Assembly: GCA_050747525.1 (NCBI GenBank)
Contig: JBOGOC010000011.1
Coordinates: forward strand, 1 to 40,177
DNA: 40,177 nucleotides
Origin: JBOGOC01 sp050747525
GTDB lineage: Bacteria > Acidobacteriota > Polarisedimenticolia > JACPZX01 > DASXTC01
Direction of reading: 5' to 3'
The position numbers and the translations under genes are program-made. Below the pieces are notes generated by a model. The model saw only the letters and a program-made list of their open reading frames with translations. It was not told where the DNA came from and made no database searches. Positions 32,422-40,100 of this stretch are shown here, piece after piece (the stretch's first letter is position 1; each line of letters opens with the position of its first letter).

Positions 32422-34545
32422 TCAGACCCTCCACGTGTCGCGGTCACCCGGCGGGACGCTGATGACGCCATGACGCGGGACGCGCTGCACCATCCGTCCC
32501 TCGGACATGAGGGTCACGTGGAACGACGCCTCCTGTTCCTGCTGCGGAGCCAGCGGAATCCGGATCTCCAGGATGCGGCCGGCCGCGAAGCCGGCCACGT
32601 CGGGCGGAGGGCCCTGGACTTTCGAGCCGGCGGCCGTGAAGGCCGCCTGGCGGGGGACGGGGGTGGAGACGTCGAGCGTCAGCACCGAACTGGGCCATCG
32701 TTCGAGAAGCTCGAGGACGGTGCCGCGGTCCGGATCGATCCGCACCGACAGCGAGCTCTCATCACGCCCGAAATGGACCCGCCGTATGAGTCCCCCCGCC
32801 TCGTGCATCGCTCCCTGTCCGGTGGACGCGTCGCAGGTCCCTGCCCCCAGCCACTCGAAGTAGTCGGTGACCGAGCCGTCGAGCGAGGCGCGCACCTCGC
32901 CGGTGGGCTCGGTCCAGGTCACTTGACCGCCTTTCTTGATCGGCACGTCCAGGGCGTCCGGGATCGCCGATCCGGCCGCCTCGTACACGGCGCGCAGCTG
33001 ATCGCGGAACGCCGCGTCGAAGATGGCGTCCTGCTCGGAAGAGTGATCCTCACCGAACCACCAGAACCAGTCGCTCCCCTCCGCCGCGGCCAGCGCCTGC
33101 CAGGCGCGCGACGCGGGGCCCTCGGTGCGCTCCATCAGCGACGCTCCGAAACGCCACTCGGCCTCCGCGCGCGCCGCGGCCAGAAGCGCCCACGCCTTGT
33201 TCTTCTCCGGGTGCCCGATCCAGGTGGTGAAGCTCGACCCGATCCACGACCCCGCGCGCAGGCGGGCCACGTTGCGGGCGGGCACCTCGCGCATGGCTTC
33301 GCTCATGGTCACGGGGCGCAGCGCCGGATCGCTGGTGAGCCCGCGGTACAGGGCCCGCAGGAAGTCGGCCGCGTTGTGAGGGTAGTGTTCCCAGGCATTT
33401 TCACCGTCCAGAATGACGCTCACCACGCCGCCGGGGGCGCGCTGCCCGATCTCGCGCAGCCGCCCCAGAAAATCCTGCGCGGCCTGATCGGCGGGCCAGC
33501 TCGCATACGTGAACCCGATCAGGTCCGACAGGGCCTGATCGCGGAAGAAGATCACGGGCGATCCCGGGCCCGCCGCATCCACGCGCCAGGGCGCATGGAT
33601 CATCTCACGGTGGAAGCCGCCGCCCGACTTCTCCACCGCGTGGCGAAGGATCCCTTCGTCCGACGCGGTCCAGGCCACCTCGCACTCCGCCATCAGACGG
33701 AGCGTCTCTTCGCTGAGGCTTCCCTCGGATGGCCAGACACCGGCCGGCCTGGCGCCGAAACGCCGCTGGTGCGAGTGCAGCCCTTCACGCAGGTGCCAGC
33801 GCGCGTCACCCGGCCGCTGGAACGGCACCGAGGGGAGCGGCAGATCCGGGATGGCCTCGCGCGCCGACTGCAGATTGCACAACAACGGCAGAATCGGATG
33901 ATAGCAGGGAGAAGTCGAAAGCTCGGCGATCCCTCCCGCCTGCAGGGAGGCGTGAGCGGGGACGATCCGTGAGAGGAACTTCCCCTGAAGATCCAGCAGG
34001 TCCAGCTTCTCCTGCTCGGTGAATCCGTCCCCCTTGCGGATCAGCCCGCGCACCTCGGGCATGGCCCGAAGCGTCCCGCCGGACCAGGCGAGGTGGAACC
34101 AGACCTGAAGGTCGAGCAGGTCCTGAGGCCGGAAGCTGGCCAGGGCGTCACGGTAGTCCCCCTCGGAAGAGCGCCCGCCCCGCTTGTGGAACAGCGCTGC
34201 GTAACGCGGGTAGGGACCGATGAGGGTCCTGTACGGGACGCTGAAGAACAGATCCAGCAGGGCCAGGCGCTCGTCTTCGCCGAGGTCCGCGGCGGGGCGT
34301 CTGGCCAGATCGAGCGCCGGATCCACCGCGCGCCCCGACGCGTAGTCGTCGAGCTGGTCCAGCAGGGAGGGGACCAGGTTGATGGTGAGCCGCAACCTGG
34401 GATGCTCCGCAGCCAGCGCGGTCATGTCGAGATAGTCCTTGAGCGCGTGCAGGCGGACCCAGGGGAGCGCGTAACGTCCCGTTCTCGTACTGCGGTAGAG
34501 AGGTTGATGCTGATGCCAGAGAATTGCGACTTTCAGGGGGGTCAC
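32422..34545 (-). CDS. GH57 alpha-amylase/amylopullulanase-like enzyme, first gene of the glycogen operon
   Basis: A 707-residue cytosolic GH57 enzyme. It has the family motifs WHQHQPLY (residues 10-17), SPCYHPILPLL, GVWPSEGSLSEE (catalytic Glu274) and VILDGENAWEHY (catalytic Asp380). A C-terminal beta-rich half carries SSFTTWIGHPEKNKAW and FWWFGEDHSSEQD. This domain set matches GH57 amylopullulanase-like enzymes encoded in bacterial glycogen loci. The GTG start at 34545 coincides with the predicted transcription start, six bases after the -10, so the operon mRNA is probably leaderless. The next GH57 gene begins one base after its stop. Confidence 0.92.
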   Translation of the reverse strand: MTPLKVAILWHQHQPLYRSTRTGRYALPWVRLHALKDYLDMTALAAEHPRLRLTINLVPSLLDQLDDYASGRAVDPALDLARRPAADLGEDERLALLDLFFSVPYRTLIGPYPRYAALFHKRGGRSSEGDYRDALASFRPQDLLDLQVWFHLAWSGGTLRAMPEVRGLIRKGDGFTEQEKLDLLDLQGKFLSRIVPAHASLQAGGIAELSTSPCYHPILPLLCNLQSAREAIPDLPLPSVPFQRPGDARWHLREGLHSHQRRFGARPAGVWPSEGSLSEETLRLMAECEVAWTASDEGILRHAVEKSGGGFHREMIHAPWRVDAAGPGSPVIFFRDQALSDLIGFTYASWPADQAAQDFLGRLREIGQRAPGGVVSVILDGENAWEHYPHNAADFLRALYRGLTSDPALRPVTMSEAMREVPARNVARLRAGSWIGSSFTTWIGHPEKNKAWALLAAARAEAEWRFGASLMERTEGPASRAWQALAAAEGSDWFWWFGEDHSSEQDAIFDAAFRDQLRAVYEAAGSAIPDALDVPIKKGGQVTWTEPTGEVRASLDGSVTDYFEWLGAGTCDASTGQGAMHEAGGLIRRVHFGRDESSLSVRIDPDRGTVLELLERWPSSVLTLDVSTPVPRQAAFTAAGSKVQGPPPDVAGFAAGRILEIRIPLAPQQEQEASFHVTLMSEGRMVQRVPRHGVISVPPGDRDTWRV

Positions 34546-34551
34546 TGCCTC

Positions 34552-34580
34552 AGTATATGGACCCCCTCCGGGAGGGTCAA
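34552..34580 (-). promoter_or_regulatory. Promoter of the glycogen operon (leaderless)
   Basis: On the minus strand TTGACC (34580-34575), 17 bases, TATACT (34557-34552). Six bases then separate the -10 from the GTG at 34545, placing the expected transcription start on the start codon itself. Confidence 0.75.
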
Positions 34581-34586
34581 TATAAT
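34558..34586 (+). promoter_or_regulatory. Promoter of the PmtA-like methyltransferase
   Basis: TGGACC (34558-34563), 17 bases, perfect TATAAT (34581-34586); expected start near 34593 and a leader of about 33 bases to ATG 34626. It overlaps the oppositely directed promoter almost completely, so polymerase should not be able to occupy both at once. Confidence 0.65.
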
Positions 34587-34625
34587 GAGGCAGCGTGATT
34601 GCGCCCGGAGGCGCGCGAGGTGATC

Positions 34626-35252
34626 ATGGAACGCGTCGAGCGGATCTACTCCTCGTACTCGGGCGTCTACGACCTGCTGTTCGACGCCATCCTGCATCCC
34701 GGCCGGAAGCGCGCCGTGGAAGCGATGGCCGTGACGCAGGGCCAGCACGTGCTCGAGGTGGGTGTGGGGACCGGCCTGTCTCTCCCTCTCTATCCCGAGG
34801 AGTGCCGCGTGACCGCGGTCGACATCTCCCGCGCCATGCTCCGCAGGGCGCAGGAGCGGGCGGACGATCCGCGCCAGGGCTGCCGCGCGGACATCGACCT
34901 GCGCCAGATGTCGGCCGAGCGGCTGCAGCTTCCCGATCGCGCGTTCGACAGGGTGCTCCTCTCGTACCTGATCAGCTGCGTCGATCGGCCCGACCAGGTG
35001 GTGTCGGAGGTGCATCGCGTCTGCGCCCCGGAGGGCCGCGTCCTCTTCCTGAACCACTTCGGCGCCCGGGGGCGCATCCTGCCGGCCGTCGAGCGCGCGC
35101 TGACGCCGCTGTCGCGACGCCTCGGCTTCGTCCTGGACATGCCGCTGGACGTCATCACGCGCACCGGGCTGTTCCGCATCGAGCGGATCGAGCGCGTGAA
35201 CGTGGCGCGCCTGTGGACGCTGGCCGTGTGCGCGCCGCTGCCCCGCGGCTGA
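34626..35252 (+). CDS. PmtA-like SAM methyltransferase (probable phospholipid N-methyltransferase)
   Basis: A 208-residue class I methyltransferase. Motif I is LEVGVGTGLSLPLY, with acidic VTAVDISRAMLRRA, RQMSAERLQLPDRAFDRVLLSYL and the post-motif NHFGARGR. The N-terminal YSGVYDLLFDAILHPGRKRAVEAM resembles Rhodobacter-type phosphatidylethanolamine N-methyltransferases; UbiE-like enzymes are the alternative. Start ATG 34626 follows GAGG at 34617-34620; the frame is open upstream to 34599. It is transcribed divergently from the glycogen operon out of the symmetric promoter element. Confidence 0.82.
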   Translation: MERVERIYSSYSGVYDLLFDAILHPGRKRAVEAMAVTQGQHVLEVGVGTGLSLPLYPEECRVTAVDISRAMLRRAQERADDPRQGCRADIDLRQMSAERLQLPDRAFDRVLLSYLISCVDRPDQVVSEVHRVCAPEGRVLFLNHFGARGRILPAVERALTPLSRRLGFVLDMPLDVITRTGLFRIERIERVNVARLWTLAVCAPLPRG

Positions 35253-35363
35253 CTCTGTTGTGCAAAGTCCTTTGACAGCTATCCGGCGGCCGGGCGCCGG
35301 GCGTTCGAAAAGTATCTCGACCACATGGACGCGCTCATCAAGGCTTCGCGGAAGCCACGTTGA
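35253..35363 (+). pseudogene. Possible C-terminal gene remnant
   Basis: Directly after the methyltransferase stop and in the same frame, 36 sense codons run to TGA at 35361. They include FDSYPAAGRRAFEKYLDHMD followed by ALIKASRKPR, which looks like the helical end of a real protein. No start codon. It could be the leftover of a deleted gene or of a longer methyltransferase-fused tail. Confidence 0.25.
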
Positions 35364-35428
35364 CCCGCCTCGAACCCCTGCGATAACCTGAGCCGCTTCC
35401 CGCAGTCCGATGCTGTCAGCCCGCGCGC

Positions 35429-35518
35429 GGAGAGATGTCCGAGTGGCTGAAGGAGCACGCTTGGAAAGCGTGTGTGGGGGAAACTCCACCGTGGGTTCGA
35501 ATCCCACTCTCTCCGCCA
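35429..35518 (+). tRNA. tRNA-Ser (anticodon GGA), target of an integration
   Basis: A 90-nt class II tRNA. Acceptor GGAGAGA pairs with TCTCTCC. Anticodon stem-loop CACGC-TTGGAAA-GCGTG (GGA), long variable arm, T arm GTGGG-TTCGAAT-CCCAC, discriminator G, encoded CCA. The last 29 bases of the gene are part of a 33-bp direct repeat whose second copy is at 37098. Confidence 0.96.
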
Positions 35519-35522
35519 GCCC
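35490..35522 (+). repeat. att site, tRNA-proximal copy (33 bp)
   Basis: Exact direct repeat with 37098-37130. It covers the T arm, acceptor 3' strand and CCA of tRNA-Ser(GGA) plus four following bases (GCCC). This is the usual attachment-site segment for tRNA-targeting tyrosine integrases. Confidence 0.85.
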
Positions 35523-35612
35523 CACTGCTGCAAGGGTTTTCGGGCGATTCCTTCCACTCGGCCAAGGCCGCGAACTTGAGGCGCCGCGCCTGCCCGCGCT
35601 GATCCACATGAT

Positions 35613-35641
35613 TTGGGATGCACCCACAAGAGGCGTATGAT
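35613..35641 (+). promoter_or_regulatory. Promoter of the island gene
   Basis: TTGGGA (35613-35618), 17 bases, TATGAT (35636-35641), about 33 bases before ATG 35674. It lies inside the inserted segment, so the cargo gene is self-sufficient for expression. Confidence 0.55.
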
Positions 35642-35673
35642 GGCGGTCGGTGTTGGCCAACAGGAGGGCAATC

Positions 35674-36723
35674 ATGACGAAGCAGAGGTACTACGTTGCA
35701 ACGCTGCTGCTCTTCGCGTTCATCTTTGGCTGGGCAGGGCTGGATGGATCGCAAGCGCCGATTGGAAATGATCAGCAGCACTATGTGAACCGGGGTCGGA
35801 ACATGGCCAAGATCCTTGTCGAGCACGAGGATGTGGGAGCTTGGGACCTCATCAACAGCACCTTCCTGACCACGCGCTGGTACGAGCGCCAGGGGCCGGA
35901 CGGCCCGATGTCGCTCGAGTGCCGTCCCACAGGGACCGAGTTCGTGGTGGACACGGCCCCCACCTTCGCGGAGAACGATGATCGCCAACGGGGGATTCTC
36001 TTCCAGCTCGGGACGTTCAGGGAGGACGTCAGCGCCGAGGTTCACGAAGTCGAGAGCACCTGCTCGACGGGCTGCTGTCACAAAGGATCCCACACCGAGT
36101 TCATGAGCATCGAGTTCCTGAGCGCCGATCCGGACAAGTCGTTTATCGTGATGCGGGGAGAGTACAACTGGATCAACGTCCTGGACGAAAAGCTCGCCGG
36201 CTTCCCGATGAACGCCTTCCACGCGCTCTATTTCTGGCCGGGAACCGATTACCTTCGAGGAGAGCCTTATCGCCAATGGCGAAAGGCCCCCCCCAACGAC
36301 AAGGTTGAAGTGCAGAGCGCGTTTCGCGACAAGAGGCTCAATCCCCGGCTGGAGCTCGAGGAGAAGGTCCGGCCCGACGGGACGACGAGGCCTCAGGGAG
36401 CGCTTCTCACCTACTGGAACGGGGGCGGCCCCTACACTATCAGGATCGAGCATCATGAGAAGGCGGGTTGGGGAGGGCCGACCTATCTGAAGTCGGAGTT
36501 CGACGTCCCCTGGCCGCTGGAGGTCAGGCTCTACAACATTCCCGGGAAGTTCCTGGCGGACCGAGGTCCACTCTCGGAGGGGGAGGCCAGGGAGCTGATC
36601 GAGCTGGAGCCCGAGAAGGTCATTCCTGCCGTCATGGCCATCCACATCAGGGCCGTGCCTCGGGCGGACGGAGAGCCCTGGACTCACGGCGGCATACACG
36701 ACGACCCTTGGACGAAGCCGTAA
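35674..36723 (+). CDS. Exported protein of unknown function, sole cargo of the mini-island
   Basis: A 349-residue protein with an N-terminal hydrophobic signal segment (YYVATLLLFAFIFGWAGLDG). ATG 35674 is chosen because AGGAGGG (35662-35668) lies 5 bases before it. The mature part has segments NDQQHYVNRGRNMAKILVEH, a short Cys cluster STCSTGCCHKGSH, NAFHALYFWPGTDYLRG and a beta-rich C-terminus with YTIRIEHHEKAGWGGPTYL. No domain is recognised. It contains no transmembrane segment beyond the signal, so secretion or lipid-free periplasmic location is likely. Codon use is less extreme in GC than the neighbouring operons, consistent with acquisition. Confidence 0.75.
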   Translation: MTKQRYYVATLLLFAFIFGWAGLDGSQAPIGNDQQHYVNRGRNMAKILVEHEDVGAWDLINSTFLTTRWYERQGPDGPMSLECRPTGTEFVVDTAPTFAENDDRQRGILFQLGTFREDVSAEVHEVESTCSTGCCHKGSHTEFMSIEFLSADPDKSFIVMRGEYNWINVLDEKLAGFPMNAFHALYFWPGTDYLRGEPYRQWRKAPPNDKVEVQSAFRDKRLNPRLELEEKVRPDGTTRPQGALLTYWNGGGPYTIRIEHHEKAGWGGPTYLKSEFDVPWPLEVRLYNIPGKFLADRGPLSEGEARELIELEPEKVIPAVMAIHIRAVPRADGEPWTHGGIHDDPWTKP

Positions 36724-36724
36724 C

Positions 36725-36738
36725 GGAGCCCGGGCTCC
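36725..36738 (+). terminator. Possible terminator hairpin after the island gene
   Basis: GGAGCCCGGGCTCC is a perfect 14-base palindrome one base after the TAA stop. It lacks a T tract and has no loop unless the central pairs open, so termination would be weak or Rho-assisted. Confidence 0.3.
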
Positions 36739-37097
36739 AGTCCAGGCTGAATACCGGGGCAGACAATCGGTGGGAATTGTGGCGGGGATCCCATCCCGTG
36801 ACTCTCACGGGTCCGGATTCTCCACCGGCGGCCTCCGAACCTATGTACAATCGCGGTCTAGCCACTGCCAGTGATGGCGGCTGGACCCGCGTCTCCAAAC
36901 AAGCGCGTGCAGGTCGCGGGACCTCGGACAGGACGTCGAGAGGGTTCGTCAGGAGGCACGGGCTCCTGCCCAGGAGGCGGGAATGCAATCAGCCTCTTCT
37001 CGAGGCTCGCCAGGCCCCCCCGCAGGGGATTCCCCTGGGCCCGCATCGTGGTCTTCGGATGCACGCTCGCCCTGGGCCTGCCCCTCGCTTTTCTCAA
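36739..37097. other. Non-coding remainder of the mini-island
   Basis: About 360 bases with no supported gene on either strand. A short hairpin CCGTGACTCTCACGG occurs near 36798. Open frames here lack start signals and are Arg/Pro/Ser-rich on all strands. Confidence 0.5.
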
Positions 37098-37130
37098 CGT
37101 GGGTTCGAATCCCACTCTCTCCGCCAGCCC
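37098..37130 (+). repeat. att site, distal copy (33 bp)
   Basis: Identical to 35490-35522. It is a tRNA-Ser 3' end with no 5' part, 18 bases from the stop of the minus-strand beta-helix gene, and marks the right end of the insertion. Confidence 0.85.
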
Positions 37131-37148
37131 TACAGCTATCCATGATGT

Positions 37149-40100
37149 CTAGTCGCACTGTTTGCCGCAGATCGTCGTCACCTCGTTGATGCAGATGGCA
37201 TCCCAGTGTTCGTCGCAGCAGTACGGGTCCACGGCGCAGATCTGCGCCACGCAGCCCGCCGACAAGGGGGGGACGTCGCAGCCGGATGTCAGCGTCGGGC
37301 CGAAGCTGCAGAGGGTATGGTTGCACGACCCGGCGCTCTCCAGGCACGTGAAGTTGTTGCAGACGGTCCGCACCTCACCCACGCAGATGTTGTCCCAGGC
37401 CGTGTTGCAGCAGTACGGGTCCACCGCGCAGATCGACGCCACGCAGCCACCGCAGTTCGTGCTGAGCGGGTCGCCTTGCATGCACTTGTCGTGCGGGCAG
37501 AACGAGCCGGTGCAGGGACCCGAGCTGAGAATCTGGCGCGGCCCCAGCGAGCCCGCCCCCACTCCGCCCTCACCGTAGATGCCCGTGGCCGAGACGAGAT
37601 ACCAGAAGAAGGAGCCCGGCGGGGGCTCTTCGGTCAGGATCGGCCCGGTGGTCGGCGTGGTTCCCGACCAGCGCGTGCAGGCGTTGGGCACCCCCTGCAG
37701 CGTGGCGGGGGTCGTCGCGGGCAGGTGCTCCAGGTCGGCAGGCAGCCCCCGGTACAACGTGTACGACTGCGCTCCCGCGACCGGCCCCCACATCATCTCC
37801 GTTTCGCCCGGGGCCATCGCCATCGTGGGAGAAACATCTATGGGCGTGGTTGTGGACGGTAGAAGACAAGCGGAGAACTCAGAACCAGATGTGTCTCCGG
37901 GGGTGGCGATGAGTCTGGCCGTCGCCGTGATGAACTCGCTCGGCGAGACCGCCCTCATGAAGTTGAACGAATAGGGGAGAGAGGTCCCGTCCACCAGAGT
38001 CGCTGCATTCCCGCTTCCAAGGTACCTCGCTCCCTCGCCGTGCCCTGACGGATCGCATGTCGGAGATGCGTAGAATTCGAGCGTGAAGTTGGCTCCCGGA
38101 GTGCTGTGCAGAGTCCCCTGGATGGCCATGTCGCCGCTCGAGGTGGATGCGGCCGTGAGCGAGGGGAAGTTCTGGCGTGTGTTGGGGCCCGCATCCTGGT
38201 CCTGGTTGTCGTTTGCCGTCACTCCATCGTTGCCCAAGTCGATCGCGAGACCGGCATTGGAGTGGATCGAGTTCCGTCTGATGTCGTTGTCGAGCCCGGT
38301 ATCGAGGACCTGAATCCCATTGCCGTTGTTGTTCGCGATGACGTTCTCCCCGCCGGGAAGGCCGTTCCCGATCAGGTTGCCGACTGAGCCGTTTTCGATG
38401 GAGATCCCGGGGCCGGAGAGCCCGATCGGCCCGCCGGATGGCCCCACGCCGAAGTCGTTGCCATGGACTTCGTTGAATCCACCGCCGGATATTCTCAATC
38501 CGCGGGTGTGGTTTCCGCCAATGATGTTCCCGATCAGCATGACCGCCTGAGAATCGTTGAGCACCACATTGTCTCCACCCGTCCCCAGAGGGGCTGTCCC
38601 GGAGATGTCCGTGCCGAGGTAGTTGTTGGTGACACGGTTACCTGCCGGAATGCCACCCGCGGAATCGATGACGAGGTTGTTGCCGTTCGCGGATATGACA
38701 TTCAGGCCGCCGACGAAATTGTTCGCGCCGGCCACAATCAGCACACCCGTCCCATTGCCCAGCGGCGCCGTCCCGGTGACGTCGGTGCCGATGAGGTTTT
38801 CTATCACCCGGTTGCCCGTGGACATCGAGCCTGTGATGAGCACGCCTGGTCCCGAGTTCCCCGAGATCAGGTTGCCGGTGTTGCTGGCACCCACCTCGTT
38901 GCCGGAGGCGCCCGCATCGATCACGACACCCCGAAGGTTCGGCAAGGCCGCGATGCCGGCTTCATCGGTGCCGATCCTGTTCGTCTCCAGGAGGTTGCCG
39001 CTGGAGCCGGCTCCGGTGATCTGTATCCCGGCATCCGTGTTCCCGGACACGGTGTTCCCGAGGATCTTGTTGCCGGGCGACTCCGATACGAGGATCCCAT
39101 CGTCGCTGTTGTAGACGACCAGGTTGCCGCTCACGATGTTGTTCCAGGAGTCGCCTGTGAACCGGACGCCGCTGTTGTTTGCCATGGGAGTGACGAGGTC
39201 ATCCCCGATGCCGATCCAGTTTCCAGTCACCTCGTTGCCCGAGGCCAGGGCTCGAAGCCAGACTCCAGGGCCCAGGTTGCCGGAGATGAAGTTCGAAGAG
39301 AGCATGTTGTCTTGGGCTGCTTCTATGAGGATGCCCTCGTTGTTGGGCAACGGCCCTGGCGGGTCCGACGCCCTCAGCCCGATCAGGTTCTGGCGCACGA
39401 GGTTCCCGGTCGACCCAATGAGGTGTACTCCCGACCCCGGGGTGTTGCCGGAGATGCGGTTCTGAAGCACGTCGTTGTTGTCAGCACTCGACAGCAAGAC
39501 GCCCTCGAACTGGTTGGACACAGCGAGCAGTCCGGACGGGTCGGTCCCGATGACGTTGAACCGGACCAGGTTGAATCGCCCGTCATCAATAATGACTCCA
39601 GATGTGCTATTCCCAGATAGGGTGTTGAACGCGACTCCGGCGTCGTCGCCCGAGAGGTCGACGCCTCCCACGTTCGGCAGGGGAGAGACGCCATTCCGTG
39701 TCGTCCCGATGGTGCAGGACTGGACCACGCCGTCGATCGTGCCGAACAGCATACGTACGCCACGACTGCTGTTCCCCGAGATCAGGTTGCCGTCGGCGCT
39801 TCCGCCGCCCACGAGCGGGACGTTGGTCGAGGCGGTATTGACGCCATCCCGATTGCCTGCCGCAGTCGTTCCGTCGGGTGCGACCCCGAGGAAGCAGGCC
39901 TGAACCCTGTTGTTGGTGCCGCCTTCGATGCGGACGCCGCTGTTTGAGAAGTTGTTGATGGCCAGCGCGCGGACGATCGTGTCCTGCGTGTTGAGGGTCA
40001 ATCCATCGCAATCGCCACAGGAGGAACCGCTCAGCACCACGCCGGGCGCGCCGGACGGCAGCAGCTCCGCGGAGGCGTCGATCGTCAACGTCTCGGTCAC

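Larger units (their letters stand above)
34545..34593. repeat. 49-bp near-perfect inverted repeat holding divergent promoters
   Basis: The arms are 34545-34568 and 34570-34593. The outer 8 bases (CTGCCTCA / TGAGGCAG) and the centre (CCCTCC-G-GGAGGG) are exact complements. Between them the two arms read CAGTATATGGACC and, in reverse complement, CATTATATTGACC. Each arm therefore carries a -10 on its outer side and a -35 on its inner side, giving two face-to-face promoters in one symmetric element. Confidence 0.85.
35523..37130 (+). mobile_element. 1.6-kb mini-island inserted at tRNA-Ser(GGA)
   Basis: The segment is bracketed by exact 33-bp copies of the tRNA-Ser 3' end, the standard footprint of site-specific integration that preserves the tRNA. 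It contains one complete gene with its own promoter, a post-stop hairpin and about 360 bases of non-coding DNA. No integrase, excisionase or replication gene is present, so it is either a deletion remnant of a larger island or an element moved in trans. The integrase at 4680 is of the integron type and would not be expected to act here. Confidence 0.75.

Noticed and set aside
35279..35671. Minus-strand frame containing EWDSNPRWSFPH
   Set aside because: This peptide is the well-known antisense translation of a tRNA-Ser gene; the tRNA itself is at 35429-35518. Similar artefacts occur opposite 12452-12543 (RVGFEPT) and 9720-9764 (GDSNTRPSDS).
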